The notes: generated from the sequence alone by a model not told the origin. 64,000 nucleotides of DNA from Hyphomonas sp. (GCF_016125515.1 NZ_WGLO01000008.1:267047-331046), one strand, 5' to 3'; positions 1 to 9,428 are shown, numbered from the stretch's first letter. Translations and numbers: made by a program.

Positions 1-1709
1 AGGAAGCGCAGCGCCGCGCGGCTGTCGAGCGGGCTCGGCAGGTCGCCGGTCAGGCGCAGCTTCTCGCGGGCGCGTTCCCCTTTCGGGTCCGCGTTAGGAA
101 CCGCCGCGATCAGGGCCTTGGTGTAGGGGTGGCGGGCATCCGTGTAGATCGAGTCGCGCCCGGCGAGTTCCACGACGCGCCCGAGGTAGAGCACCATCAC
201 GCGATGGCTGATCTGGCGCACGACGGCGAGGTCGTGGCTGATGAAGATCATGGCGAGGCCGAACTCCTTCTGGAGTTCGATCAGCAGGTCCACGACCTGC
301 GCCTGGACCGACACGTCGAGCGCGGAGACGGCTTCGTCGCAGATCACGAGCTTCGGCTTCAGGATCATCGCGCGGGCAATGCCGACGCGCTGGTTCTGGC
401 CGCCGGACAGCTCGTGCGGATAGCGGTTGATCAGGTTCGGATCGAGGCCGACGCGGGGCAGGATCTCGCGCACTTTGGCTTCGCGTTCGGTTTTCGACAG
501 GTTCGGTTCGTGGACCAGCAGCGGCTCGGCCACCGAGGCGCCGATGGTCATGCGCGGGTCGAGGCTCGCCAGCGGGTCCTGGAAAACGATCTGGAGATCG
601 TCCCGCAGGGCGTTCATCTCCCGGGCGCCGGCCTTGGTGATGTCCTTGCCGAGCCAGGCGACGGTGCCGCTGGTGGGCGGGATCAGTTTCAGCACGCCTC
701 GCGCCAGGGTCGACTTGCCGCAACCGGATTCGCCGACGACGCCGAGCGTTTCGCCGGGCTTCAGGTCAAAGCTGACACCGTTGACGGCCTTGAGCGGCTT
801 GGTGCGTCCGAACAGGCCGCCTTTGACCTGGATGGGGAAATGCACCTTCATGTCATCGACGCGCAGCACCGGCTCGATCGTGTCGGCCGGCGGCGGCGAC
901 AGGGCGGGACGGCCGGGCGGGTCCGGCAGGTCAAGGCGTGGCACGGCGGCCAGCAGCATCTTCGTGTAGTCGTGCTTTGGCGCATAGAAGATATCGTCGG
1001 TGGGGCCCTGTTCGACGATTTCGCCGTAGCGCATGACGATCACGCGGTCGCACATGCGGGCGACGACGCCCATGTTGTGGGTGATCAGTACGATGCCGGT
1101 GCCGGTTTCGCGCTTCAGCTCGTCCATCAGTTCCAGCACCTGGGCCTGGACAGTCACGTCGAGCGCCGTCGTCGGCTCGTCCGCGATCAGCAGTTTCGGG
1201 CCGCAGAGCATGGCGATGGCGATCATCACGCGCTGGCGCATTCCGCCCGACAGTTCGTGTGGGAACTGGTCTAATCGGCGCGCGGCTTCCGGGATGCGGA
1301 CGTGTTCGAGCCATTCTACGCAGCGCTGGTTGGCCGCTTCGCCCTTCAGGTCCTGATGCAGCGCCAGGATCTCGCGCATCTGGGCGCCGACGGTCATGTG
1401 CGGGGTCAGGCTGGTGAGCGGATCCTGGAAGATCATCGACATCTCGGCGCCGCGGATCCGGCGCAGGTTCGCCGTCGAGGCGGTCAGCATGTCGGTGCCG
1501 TTGAACAGGATTTCGCCTGACGCGCGACCATTGGCGGCCAGAAGCCCCATCGCGGCGAGGGCGGACTGGCTCTTGCCGGAGCCACTTTCGCCAACGATGC
1601 CGAGGCATTCGCCTGCAGAGACGGTGAAATTCGTGCCGCGCACCGCATTTACGGTGCCGTCGGGCGTGGTGAAATCGACCGCGAGGTCTTTGACAGTGAG
1701 AATGGTCAT
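1..1709 (-). CDS. Dual ATP-binding protein of a peptide/oligopeptide-type ABC importer (C-terminus beyond window)
   Basis: Two ABC ATPase domains are fused in one chain that runs off the left edge, so the 3' end is missing. The first half has a Walker A (GESGSGKS, about residue 40), a signature LSGGMRQRV and a Walker B LLIADEPTTALD. The second half has Walker A GESGCGKST near residue 325, signature LSGGQNQRV and Walker B LVICDEAVSALD. This is the Dpp/Opp/GsiA/YejF architecture, where one polypeptide supplies both nucleotide-binding sites for uptake of peptides or related solutes at the inner membrane. The ATG at 1709 begins MTILTVKDL, a usual start for the family. The second Walker B has DEA rather than DEP. 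The permease and binding-protein genes are not in view, so the substrate cannot be named. Confidence 0.9.
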   Translation of the reverse strand, partial: MTILTVKDLAVDFTTPDGTVNAVRGTNFTVSAGECLGIVGESGSGKSQSALAAMGLLAANGRASGEILFNGTDMLTASTANLRRIRGAEMSMIFQDPLTSLTPHMTVGAQMREILALHQDLKGEAANQRCVEWLEHVRIPEAARRLDQFPHELSGGMRQRVMIAIAMLCGPKLLIADEPTTALDVTVQAQVLELMDELKRETGTGIVLITHNMGVVARMCDRVIVMRYGEIVEQGPTDDIFYAPKHDYTKMLLAAVPRLDLPDPPGRPALSPPPADTIEPVLRVDDMKVHFPIQVKGGLFGRTKPLKAVNGVSFDLKPGETLGVVGESGCGKSTLARGVLKLIPPTSGTVAWLGKDITKAGAREMNALRDDLQIVFQDPLASLDPRMTIGASVAEPLLVHEPNLSKTEREAKVREILPRVGLDPNLINRYPHELSGGQNQRVGIARAMILKPKLVICDEAVSALDVSVQAQVVDLLIELQKEFGLAMIFISHDLAVVRQISHRVMVLYLGRVVELAGRDSIYTDARHPYTKALIAAVPNADPKGERAREKLRLTGDLPSPLDSRAALRF

Positions 1710-1758
1710 GACCTGAGGAGTAGCGGGGCAGGCCACAGGCGCAAGAGGCCCGGCGCAG

Positions 1759-1800
1759 AAAACGCAAACGCCGCGTCCCGATGCAGGCGGGGCGCGGCGT
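1759..1800 (-). terminator. Intrinsic terminator of ompW
   Basis: 13-nt arms (1768-1780 and 1788-1800, one mismatch) form a GC-rich hairpin with a 7-nt loop. Read on the minus strand it is followed by a T-rich tract (TTTGCGTTTT). It starts 30 nt past the ompW stop codon, so it most likely ends the ompW transcript before the ABC ATPase gene. Confidence 0.7.
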
Positions 1801-1829
1801 TCAGGTTTCGTCGGCCTGAGAGGAGGGGC

Positions 1830-2501
1830 TCAGAACTTGTAGCCGAAACCCAGTCCGACAACGAGCGGGTTGATGTCGACATCGGCCTTCACAGTGGCGC
1901 CGAGGGCGGTGGTGAAGTCGACCGTGACATCGGAGTTGATCCAGATCTTCTTGATGTCGGCGTTGAAGGCCCAGCCACCCGGCGTGCCGTCAAGGTCATA
2001 GTCGAAGCCGAGTTGCAGCGCCGGCCCGATGCTGGAGTCGTAGTCGATACTGTCGGCCACGGCGCCTTCATCTTCGCTGTAGAACAGCGTGGCGTTGATA
2101 CCGGCGCCGACATACGGCTTGAACTTGCCCATGTCGGTGAAGTGGTATTGCAGCGTCAGCGTCGGGGGCAGGACCCAGACATCGCCGATCTTGACGTCAG
2201 CGCCGGCTACAGCGGCCACGTCGGTTGCGGTCACATCATGCTGGGCCGTCGCCAGGATGAGCTCGGCAGCAATGTTCTTCGTGAAGAAGTAGGAGATGTC
2301 GAGTTCGGGGACGTACTCGTCACTGATCTTGACGCTTCCGCCCAGAGGCGCGCCGGCGACCGAGAGGTCGGCCGACTCGCTCGGCAACACGCCGATCACG
2401 CGGCCGCGGATCATCCACGGATTGTCGTCGGCAGAAGCAGTGCCAGCGATCCCGGTGAAGGAAGCGCCGGCCATCAGAGCGGCAAGAAGAAGCTTTTTCA
2501 T
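1830..2501 (-). CDS. ompW: OmpW-family outer membrane beta-barrel protein
   Basis: 223 aa with a clear signal peptide (MKKLLLAALMAGASF..., cleavage after TASA). The mature part starts DDNPWMIRGRVIGVLP and has alternating strands, a YFFTKNIAAELI segment, the YHFTDMGKFKPYVGAGIN segment typical of OmpW, and the closing C-terminal aromatic residue of an outer membrane barrel (GLGFGYKF). OmpW forms a small eight-stranded barrel thought to pass small hydrophobic molecules. The frame stays open upstream, but the ATG at 2501 is chosen because it directly begins the signal peptide and has AAAGGATAGG just upstream. A terminator follows, so the gene is probably monocistronic. Confidence 0.88.
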   Translation of the reverse strand: MKKLLLAALMAGASFTGIAGTASADDNPWMIRGRVIGVLPSESADLSVAGAPLGGSVKISDEYVPELDISYFFTKNIAAELILATAQHDVTATDVAAVAGADVKIGDVWVLPPTLTLQYHFTDMGKFKPYVGAGINATLFYSEDEGAVADSIDYDSSIGPALQLGFDYDLDGTPGGWAFNADIKKIWINSDVTVDFTTALGATVKADVDINPLVVGLGFGYKF

Positions 2502-2814
2502 CGCTTTGGTCCTATCCTTTTTGGACTGTGATGGTTCTCGATAACCCCCTGTAATTGCTTCGGATATCGGGCAGCTTGACGCGCGGCTGCGAGCCGCGCG
2601 ACACAGACGCGCGACTAGGTAGTCGTCCGTATTGAGACATTCCCCCGAAGGCCGCAGGTTCGGCGAACTGCGAAGGGGACTCGCAGGAGATGTGCAAGTC
2701 ACGCTGACAAATGCCGCCTCGGGCCAGGGCGCCTGACCCCAAGGAAAGACTTGCTCTTCGCGGCTCCAGTTGGGAACATGGGACTTTCCCTGTTTCCGGC
2801 TGGAGTGTGCCTAG
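2502..2814. promoter_or_regulatory. Intergenic region between divergent ompW and the alcohol dehydrogenase
   Basis: 313 bp without a convincing gene. It must hold the promoters of ompW (leftward) and of the dehydrogenase operon (rightward). A short perfect hairpin (arms 2580-2588 and 2592-2600) lies in its left half. I see no clear FNR box or other named operator. The open frames that cross it are extensions of ompW or antisense. Confidence 0.4.
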
Positions 2815-3948
2815 ATGCCCGTGATGAACTTCCTCACCCAATGCGTGTTCGATGCTGGCGCGCTGAAGCAGCTCGCCTCGCTGGCCAAGGCGCGCGGTAT
2901 CACGCGGCCGTTTATCGTGACCGATGCCGGCATCAAGGCATCGGGCATCCTGGCCAAGGTGGAGGATGCGCTGGGCGTGGCGCCTGCGGGCGTGTTCGCG
3001 GAGACGACATCGAACCCTACCGAGACGCAGACGAAGCAGGCAACGCAGCTCTACACAGAGTCCGGCGCGGACGGCATCATCGCGGTGGGTGGCGGCTCGT
3101 CCATGGACCATGCCAAAGCGATCGGCCTCCTTGCGTCGCACAATGAGCCGCTGGAAACCTATGCCGCGATCATCGGCGGCGCCAAGAAGATCGGCAAGAT
3201 CCCGCCGCTGATTGCGATCCCGACGACCGCTGGCACTGGCTCGGAAGTGTCGGTCGGCATGGTCATCATCATGGAGAATGGCCGCAAGGAAACCTTTGCC
3301 TCGCCGAACCTAATTCCCGTGGTCGCGCTGTGCGATCCGGACCTGACACTCGGCCTGCCGGCCGGCCTGACGGCGGCGACCGGCATGGACGCGTTGACGC
3401 ACTGCATCGAGGCCGTTCTGACGCCTTCGATCAATCCGCCTGCGGAGGGTATCGGCTATGACGGCGCGCAGCGTGCGTTCGGGCAAGGTATGCTGAAGCG
3501 GGCCGTGAAGGACGGATCGGACGCTGAAGCACGCTGGCACATGATGATGGCAAGCTATGAAGGCGCACTGGCGTTCGTGAAAGGCCTCGGCGGCGTGCAC
3601 GCGCTGAGCCATGCGGCGGGCCGCCTGGAGCAAAAGAAGCTGCACCACGGCACGCTGAACGCGGTATTCCTGCCGCATATACTGCGCTTCCATGACGGCG
3701 CGGCCGACGCGAAATATGTCCGTCTGCGGCAAGTCATGGGTTTGAAGGCCGGCGCGGACCTCGCCGATGCCATTCAGGATCTCAACGATGCCATCGGCAT
3801 TCCGAAGAATCTGTCGGCCATGGGGCTTGAGGCGTCGGATGGTCCCGGCATCGTCGACTATGCGCTGAAAGACCTCGCCCATTTCGGCAACCCGCGCCCG
3901 ATGAGCGCGGATGATTATGCCAAGGTCTTCGAGACGGCGCTCAAATAG
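2815..3948 (+). CDS. Iron-containing (group III) alcohol dehydrogenase
   Basis: 377 aa, the normal family length. Nucleotide-binding motifs are GGGSSMDHAK (about 92-101) and TTAGTGSE (137-144). The metal ligands of the family are present: D192 and H196 in MDALTHCIEA, H266 in GGVHALSHA, and H278 in KLHHGT. It is expected to oxidise or reduce an alcohol/aldehyde pair with NAD(P) in the cytoplasm; the substrate cannot be read from the sequence. The stop overlaps the start of the AGGAGG that serves the next gene, so the two are co-transcribed. Confidence 0.88.
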   Translation: MPVMNFLTQCVFDAGALKQLASLAKARGITRPFIVTDAGIKASGILAKVEDALGVAPAGVFAETTSNPTETQTKQATQLYTESGADGIIAVGGGSSMDHAKAIGLLASHNEPLETYAAIIGGAKKIGKIPPLIAIPTTAGTGSEVSVGMVIIMENGRKETFASPNLIPVVALCDPDLTLGLPAGLTAATGMDALTHCIEAVLTPSINPPAEGIGYDGAQRAFGQGMLKRAVKDGSDAEARWHMMMASYEGALAFVKGLGGVHALSHAAGRLEQKKLHHGTLNAVFLPHILRFHDGAADAKYVRLRQVMGLKAGADLADAIQDLNDAIGIPKNLSAMGLEASDGPGIVDYALKDLAHFGNPRPMSADDYAKVFETALK

Positions 3949-3960
3949 GAGGTTCGCGCC

Positions 3961-4635
3961 TTGGCCCGCAAGTTTGGACCCATCCTGAAACTGGCGGCCG
4001 GCCATCATGGCGGCGAAAAATCCGTGCTCGCCCAATCGGCAAATACGCATGCCGTGCGCAACCTCGCCAAGGTGCCTGCGGACCGGCTGCTGTCGGTTAT
4101 GACGAAGTGCGTGTTCAATGCCGGGTTCAACTGGAAGGTCATCGAGGCGAAGTGGGACGGCTTCGAGGCTGCCTTCGAGGGCTTCGATCCGGGCAGGCTC
4201 GCTTTCTTCGGCGATGAGATGCTGGACCGGCTGGTCTCGGACGAACGGATCGTGCGCAACGGCCAGAAGATCAAGGCCAGTCTCGAGAATGCGCGCTTCG
4301 TTGCCGAGGTTGAGAGCAAGGAAGGCGGCTTCGGCAAGTTCCTGGCCAACTGGCCGGCAGAGGATCAGACGGGCCTGATGGACGCGCTGAACAAGCGCGG
4401 CGCGCGCCTCGGCGGCGCCACAGCGCAGTATTTCCTGCGCTTTGCCGGCTGGGATGCGTGGATCGCGTCGAGCCATGTCTGCACGGCGCTGGTGCGGGAA
4501 GGCGTTTTGGCGAAGCCGGCGGCCACCAGCAAGGGCGACCTCGCGCGCCTGCAGGCAGCGATCAATGAGTATCACGCTGACAGCGGCCTGCCGCGGGCGC
4601 AGATCAGCCGGCTGCTGGCGCTCAGCGTCGGCTGA
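3961..4635 (+). CDS. DNA-3-methyladenine glycosylase I (Tag)-like protein
   Basis: 224 aa. The segment KCVFNAGFNWKVIEAKWDGF (47-66) followed by FEGFDPGRLAFF matches the helix-hairpin-helix glycosylase I family, where the equivalent region reads FQAGLSW...FHGFDP. It would excise alkylated adenines, although the catalytic residues cannot all be confirmed by eye. The start is TTG at 3961, supported by a perfect AGGAGG at 3949-3954 with six bases between. The gene follows the dehydrogenase in one operon. Its stop abuts the stop of the convergent phytase fragment with no space. Confidence 0.72.
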   Translation: MARKFGPILKLAAGHHGGEKSVLAQSANTHAVRNLAKVPADRLLSVMTKCVFNAGFNWKVIEAKWDGFEAAFEGFDPGRLAFFGDEMLDRLVSDERIVRNGQKIKASLENARFVAEVESKEGGFGKFLANWPAEDQTGLMDALNKRGARLGGATAQYFLRFAGWDAWIASSHVCTALVREGVLAKPAATSKGDLARLQAAINEYHADSGLPRAQISRLLALSVG

Positions 4636-5136
4636 TCACTCGGCGTCCAGAACCGGCAGGGTGAGGGCTGCTTCGATATCGGCCCAGTTCACCAGCTTGA
4701 AGTTCTGGTCTTGTCCGGAATTCGGGTTGCCGTCATCCTGGACGATCAGAACGCCGCGCGGAAAGCCCGGAAGGGCGCCGGAATGGATGTCGAGACCGTC
4801 CGTATGCGTTACATCGTCGATGCCAAGCACCGTGTTGGCGCCAATTGAGAAGCTGCCCATGGCGGCATGCGGCGCCTTCCGGTCATAGACCACATAGCGG
4901 TTGTCGGTCTGCGCCGAGGCGACGATCCAGCCCGCACCGTCCTTGCCGCGCCAGACCGACACGCCCTCGACATCGGCCACGAGGCCGGCCCTGCCGCCGA
5001 CTTCGTCGATCAGCTCCGGCACGGGAGCCGTCTCGCGGTAGGCAAGCTTCCAGAGGCCGCGATCTTCCTCGCCGACGAACATCAGGCCCAGGGTTTCGTC
5101 GAATACACAGCCTTCAAGCTGGGTGTCGAGTTTCAC
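4636..5136 (-). pseudogene. C-terminal part of a beta-propeller phytase, 5'-truncated
   Basis: About 166 residues from a GTG at 5136. Homology continues upstream in the same open frame to about 5198 (RVLLWKLDAAPGALAGTLLK before the GTG), then stops. Family landmarks are the QLEGCVFDE...FVGEEDRGLWK segment, HTDGLDIHSGALPGFPRG and QNFKLVNW near the end. A complete enzyme is about twice as long, with six propeller blades and a signal peptide; here only the last blades remain and no export signal exists. Phytases of this type release phosphate from phytate outside the cytoplasm and often sit beside a TonB receptor. Here the receptor fragment abuts in the opposite orientation. Almost certainly non-functional. 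Confidence 0.8.
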
Positions 5137-5147
5137 CGACTTGAGGA

Positions 5148-7913
5148 GTGTGCCGGCCAGCGCGCCGGGCGCGGCGTCGAGTTTCCAGAGAAGAACTCGG
5201 CCGGTCGACCTCGTCCGACCGCTTCGGCAGCTACCGCTTCTCGAACGTGCCGGCCGGCGACTACACCCTGTCGGTCTCCTATGTCGGCGCCCCGCGTCTG
5301 ACCCGCTCCATCTCGGTGGCTGAATCCGGCGAGATCGTGGTTGACCTGACCGTCGGCGAGAATGTGCGATATCTCGACAACGTCCTTGTGGTCGGCTCCG
5401 CTGCGGCGCAGGCCGGCGCCATCAACCAGCAGCGCGCCTCAAACGCCCTGATCAATGTGATCGACAGTGACGGCCTCGGAAATTTCCCCGACACGACGGT
5501 TGCCGATTCGCTTTCGCGCGTTTCCGGCCTGTCAATCGAGACGGACCAGGGCGAAGGCCGCTACGTATCGATCCGCGGCATCAACACGGACCTGATCTCT
5601 TCCAGTATCAACGGCGTGCGCACACCGTCGCCGGAAGACCGCCGCGGCGTACTGCTCGACGGCGTTCCGTCAGATCTGCTCGACACGATCGAAGTGCAGA
5701 AATCGCTGACCCCGAATGTCGACGGCGACAGCATTGGGGGCGTGATCAACCTGAAAACCATCTCGGCCTTTGACCGCGACGGCCGTTTCATCCGTGCTAA
5801 GATCGAAGGCCAGTATAACGAGATCACCGAAGAGATTTCACCCAAGGGCACGTTGACCTATTCGGAAACCTTCGGCGACAAGCTGGGTGTGGCCCTGTCG
5901 TTCAACTACCAGGACCTTCGGATTGAAACGCACAACAACGAAACCGGCGGCTGGGGCGAAGTTGACGGCGCTGACTTCCTCGTGCCTCAGGCGGGCACCT
6001 ATTTCGTGCCAAACGACGACTATGAAATGCGCTGGTATGATCTGACACGCACCCGCTACGGTTTCGTCGGAAACCTGGAATATCGCGCGACCGAAAACAC
6101 GGACCTCTATCTGCGTACCCTCTTCAACCAGTATGAAGACGACGAAGTCCGCAACAAGTTCGAGTTCCGCGAATTCGACGAAGAGATCGTGTCGGCAACG
6201 CCGACATCTGTTTCGATCCGTCGCGGCGAAGTTGATGCCGAGGTGCGCGTTCGCAAGGAAGTTCGCAAGATCCAGACAATCGCCTTGGGCGGTGACACCC
6301 GCCTCGACGACTGGAAGTTCGACTATGAAGCCTCCTACGCCTATGCCGAAGAGGATGACAGCGACAACCACGACGTTGCCTTCCGCTCCACGCCGGAACA
6401 ACGAAACAATACGGTCGGGTCGATCACCCTGGATTTCTCGAACCTGCAAACTCCGATTATTTCGGGACAGGCGTTGGCGTTCCTGCTGGATCCCAACAAT
6501 TACGAACTGGACGCGTTCGAGCGTGAATTCACCACGAACGAAGACACCGAGTTTGCGGGCAAGCTGAACATCAGCCGCGACAGCCTGTTGATGGGCACGC
6601 CGGTGGAATGGAAAGGCGGTCTGAAATACCGGACCCGCGAGAAAGTGCGTGATGTCAATCTGGACGTCTATGAACCCGGTGAAGTGCTCAGCGACTACGT
6701 TGCCAGCAACACGGAAGTGCCGGGCTGGCGCCTGCCGAACTTCATGCCGAGCTGGCCGAGCGCCAACCTGACGCGTGCCCTGCGCAACACTGTGACAGCG
6801 GCCGACCGCGACGATGCTGCTTCCGCATTCGAGAGCCTTTCTGCCGATTACAATATCCAGGAAGACATCCTGGCGGCGTACGGTATGGGAACGTTCGAGA
6901 ACGGTCCGCTCACGGTCGTTGCGGGCGTGCGCGTCGAACAGACTAACGTTGACAGCCGCGGAAACATTTTCACCGAAGGCGATGATCCAGCGAGCGTGAC
7001 GCCGCGCACTTTCTCTGACGACTACACGAATGTCCTGCCAAGCCTGAACGTCAAATATGCCTTCACGGACAATATCATTGGTCGCGCGGCATACTATGGC
7101 GCCCTTGTTCGTCCCGCGTTCGGCGAAATGGCACCCGTTTTCGTCTACAACGAAGACCAGGACGGCGCGTTCGTCGGCAATACCATTCTTGATCCCTATG
7201 AGGCAGACAACTTCGACCTTTCAATCGAGTTCTACCCGACCAGGCTTTCTGTCTTGTCCGTCGGCGTTTTCGCCAAAGAGATCGACAATGCCATCTTCCC
7301 GACGACGAAAACATTCGATGTCGTCTTTGGTCAGACGTCCATAGACCTGAGCGAGTTTGGCGCAGGCACGGTTGCGGTGCCGAGCAGTCTGATCGTGGCG
7401 AATCCGGGTGATGCACCAAATCAGTTCGAAGTCGACAGCTACGTGAACGTCGGATCTTCGGAAGTGCGCGGCATTGAGTTCAACTATGTGCAGAACCTTG
7501 GCGACCTCTTCCCGGTGCTGGACGGCTTTCTGACCTCCGCTAACCTGACCCTCACCGACTCCGAAAGCACGCTTCCGGATGGTCGCAAGGTACCGTTCCT
7601 GAAGCAGTCTGACACGATCTGGAACATCGCGCTCGGCTATGAGAAAGGCCCTTGGGACCTGCGGGTTTCGGCGAACTTCCGTGACGACTATCTCGACGAG
7701 TTGTTCGGCGCGAATATCGATCGGTATACCGACGACCGCACTCTGGTCGAAGCGTCCGCCAAATACACGATCAACGACAACTTCCAGGTCTATCTCGAAG
7801 GCAAGAACCTGACGGATGCCGAAGAATACTACTATCACGGGAACGAGAACCGCCTGTCGCAGTATGACGAGTTTGGCAGGAGCTTCGTGCTCGGCGTACG
7901 CGTCACTTACTGA
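5148..7913 (+). CDS. TonB-dependent receptor lacking its signal peptide (5'-truncated)
   Basis: 921 aa from the first in-frame GTG. Recognisable homology begins at about residue 20 (TSSDRFGSYRFSNVPAGDYT), inside a carboxypeptidase-regulatory-like N-terminal domain. A TonB-box-like DNVLVVG follows (77-83), then the plug (FPDTTVADSLSRVSGLSIET, RYVSIRGI, TIEVQKSLTPNVDGDSIGGV) and a full beta-barrel ending in FGRSFVLGVRVTY. The plug resembles the Xanthomonas/Caulobacter-type receptor subfamily. The barrel is intact, but without a signal peptide the product cannot be exported, so the gene is probably dead unless the join is an artefact. A phytate or phytate-iron substrate is suggested only by the neighbouring phytase fragment. 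Confidence 0.85.
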   Translation: MCRPARRARRRVSREELGRSTSSDRFGSYRFSNVPAGDYTLSVSYVGAPRLTRSISVAESGEIVVDLTVGENVRYLDNVLVVGSAAAQAGAINQQRASNALINVIDSDGLGNFPDTTVADSLSRVSGLSIETDQGEGRYVSIRGINTDLISSSINGVRTPSPEDRRGVLLDGVPSDLLDTIEVQKSLTPNVDGDSIGGVINLKTISAFDRDGRFIRAKIEGQYNEITEEISPKGTLTYSETFGDKLGVALSFNYQDLRIETHNNETGGWGEVDGADFLVPQAGTYFVPNDDYEMRWYDLTRTRYGFVGNLEYRATENTDLYLRTLFNQYEDDEVRNKFEFREFDEEIVSATPTSVSIRRGEVDAEVRVRKEVRKIQTIALGGDTRLDDWKFDYEASYAYAEEDDSDNHDVAFRSTPEQRNNTVGSITLDFSNLQTPIISGQALAFLLDPNNYELDAFEREFTTNEDTEFAGKLNISRDSLLMGTPVEWKGGLKYRTREKVRDVNLDVYEPGEVLSDYVASNTEVPGWRLPNFMPSWPSANLTRALRNTVTAADRDDAASAFESLSADYNIQEDILAAYGMGTFENGPLTVVAGVRVEQTNVDSRGNIFTEGDDPASVTPRTFSDDYTNVLPSLNVKYAFTDNIIGRAAYYGALVRPAFGEMAPVFVYNEDQDGAFVGNTILDPYEADNFDLSIEFYPTRLSVLSVGVFAKEIDNAIFPTTKTFDVVFGQTSIDLSEFGAGTVAVPSSLIVANPGDAPNQFEVDSYVNVGSSEVRGIEFNYVQNLGDLFPVLDGFLTSANLTLTDSESTLPDGRKVPFLKQSDTIWNIALGYEKGPWDLRVSANFRDDYLDELFGANIDRYTDDRTLVEASAKYTINDNFQVYLEGKNLTDAEEYYYHGNENRLSQYDEFGRSFVLGVRVTY
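5190..5210. other. Breakpoint joining two 5'-truncated genes
   Basis: Leftward phytase homology ends at about 5198 and rightward TonB receptor homology begins at about 5205. Neither N-terminus, and no promoter, lies between them. This marks a rearrangement (inversion or deletion) or an assembly join. Confidence 0.6.
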
Positions 7914-7939
7914 TCCGGCAAATCGCAATCTCGGACGGA

Positions 7940-7977
7940 ACGGGCTGCAGCAGAACGCTGCGGCCCGTTTTTTTTGG
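7940..7977 (+). terminator. Intrinsic terminator of the TonB receptor gene
   Basis: 12-nt arms (7940-7951 and 7957-7968, one mismatch) with a 5-nt loop, followed by a run of nine T. It lies 27 nt after the receptor stop and ends where the convergent CHAD gene stops. Confidence 0.85.
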
Positions 7978-7978
7978 G

Positions 7979-8848
7979 TCAGCGGCGCGGCGTCCACCAG
8001 GCCTTGAGGCGGGCGACGTAGGCTTCCGGCGTTTCGGCGGCGAGGGGGGCGGCGGTGCGGAAGGCACGGCGCAGGGCGCGGCGGCGCGCCTTTGCAATGA
8101 GGGTGAGGGCAGCGCCGGCGTCGTCTGCGGAAAGTTTGCGCGGCGACAGTCCGCCTACGGCGGATTCGAGCAACCCGAGGTCGCGCCAGAGACCGAGATC
8201 GTCGCAGAGCTTCTCACCCGCTTCGGCATAACCCTGCATTACATCCGGAAAGGCGCCGCGCAGAAGCAGTGTCTGGTACCAGTGATCCTTCGCGCGCTTG
8301 CGAAATTCATGTACCGGCTCCTCATCCGTCGCCCGCCGCGCTGCGGCCATGGATTTGCGCAGCCGGCGGTGGGCGCGTTTCAATCCTGGTGCGAGCGCCT
8401 TCCAGCCTTCCGCCTCCAGCGCCCAGCCCTCGACGCGTTCTGCAGCGGCGGACATCTCTGCGGCGAAGCCGGCGAGCAGCCGGCGATGCGAAGCGGCGCT
8501 GCCGGCCGGTTTGGCGGCGAGGGCGGCTGCGAGTTTGCCGGCCAGATCGTCCGGCAAGGGCAATGCAGCGACAGCTTCCGTGAGGGCGCCTGTGTCGCGC
8601 AGCGCCGACAATTCGCCGGCGGCCGCGCGCAAGGCCGCGATCTCGGCGGCGGCTTCGGGAAAGACGGGCGCGACCAGGCGGATCAGGGCGCGCAGGCGTT
8701 TGGTGCCCTTGCGTGCGTCGTGGACCTTGCGGGCAAGGGGCAGGGACGGGTCTGCCAGGCTGGCCTGAATCTGCGCAAACTCCGCCGCGGCAATGCGCCG
8801 GACGCTTTTGGTGACCGATTTCTCGCCAGCCTTGAAACGGTAACCCAT
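7979..8848 (-). CDS. CHAD domain protein
   Basis: 289 aa, nearly all helical and rich in Arg and Ala. The diagnostic CHAD segment VHDARKGTKRLRALIRLV lies at about residues 43-60, and a second conserved patch EPVHEFRKRAKDHWYQ near 177-192. CHAD domains are alpha-helical bundles with conserved histidines and basic residues that bind inorganic polyphosphate; they often accompany CYTH phosphatases, but none is seen here. The start ATG at 8848 gives MGYRFKAGEKSV, the usual N-terminus. The upstream gene is divergent. Confidence 0.88.
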   Translation of the reverse strand: MGYRFKAGEKSVTKSVRRIAAAEFAQIQASLADPSLPLARKVHDARKGTKRLRALIRLVAPVFPEAAAEIAALRAAAGELSALRDTGALTEAVAALPLPDDLAGKLAAALAAKPAGSAASHRRLLAGFAAEMSAAAERVEGWALEAEGWKALAPGLKRAHRRLRKSMAAARRATDEEPVHEFRKRAKDHWYQTLLLRGAFPDVMQGYAEAGEKLCDDLGLWRDLGLLESAVGGLSPRKLSADDAGAALTLIAKARRRALRRAFRTAAPLAAETPEAYVARLKAWWTPRR

Positions 8849-9005
8849 GACCCCGCGCTCCCCTCCTGCGCCCCAGATTGCACAGGCGTTTGGCGACTTC
8901 CAACGCTCTCGCGCACGCGGCGACTACAGGTTTCTGGAGCCCCGAAGGGCGCCGCTGCCGGAATTCGCTTTCCGCAGGGCCCCGAATCCGCCGATAAATG
9001 CGTTC

Positions 9006-9428
9006 ATGCTCGGAAACCTCCAGACGCTGCTCAACAATCTCGCGCTGATGACCTGCGCAGTGGCTATCGGTGCGTCCTGGGTGGCCTCGATCGTGTCGCC
9101 CAATTGCAGCTTCGACAAGCTGACCGGCGCGCGGGCAGACGGACATGTCCGCGAACTGATCCACCGGACGAGCCCGCAGCTGGGCTTTCTGATGGCCGTC
9201 TCAGGCGGCTTGTTCCTGTTCGCCTCCAGCCTGATTGCTGGCATCGTCTCGATCGTGGCAGCGTTCGGCTTCTATGCCACGCGGATGCTGCTGGCGCCGA
9301 AAGAGGGCAAGAATGCCCCCGGCGTGCGCACCCGGCGCAAGGAACAGCGCGGCACATCGGTCGCGCTGTCCCTGACCTTCACCGCGGCATCGATGATTGC
9401 GGCGGTGCTCGGCCTGTTCGGGCTCTAG
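9006..9428 (+). CDS. Small hypothetical membrane protein
   Basis: 140 aa from ATG 9006 with three probable membrane segments: residues 11-30, about 55-80 (GFLMAVSGGLFLFASSLIAG running into IVSIVAAFGFY) and a C-terminal one (ALSLTFTAASMIAAVLGLFGL). A Lys/Arg-rich loop lies between segments two and three. No family is recognised. The frame is open further upstream, but that part is proline- and arginine-rich and overlaps the divergent CHAD start. The last four bases (CTAG) overlap the stop of the convergent gene. Confidence 0.6.
   Translation: MLGNLQTLLNNLALMTCAVAIGASWVASIVSPNCSFDKLTGARADGHVRELIHRTSPQLGFLMAVSGGLFLFASSLIAGIVSIVAAFGFYATRMLLAPKEGKNAPGVRTRRKEQRGTSVALSLTFTAASMIAAVLGLFGL

Noticed and set aside
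5838..6449. 203-aa leftward open frame inside the TonB receptor
   Set aside because: The receptor frame has clear plug and barrel motifs; the reverse frame is a shadow.
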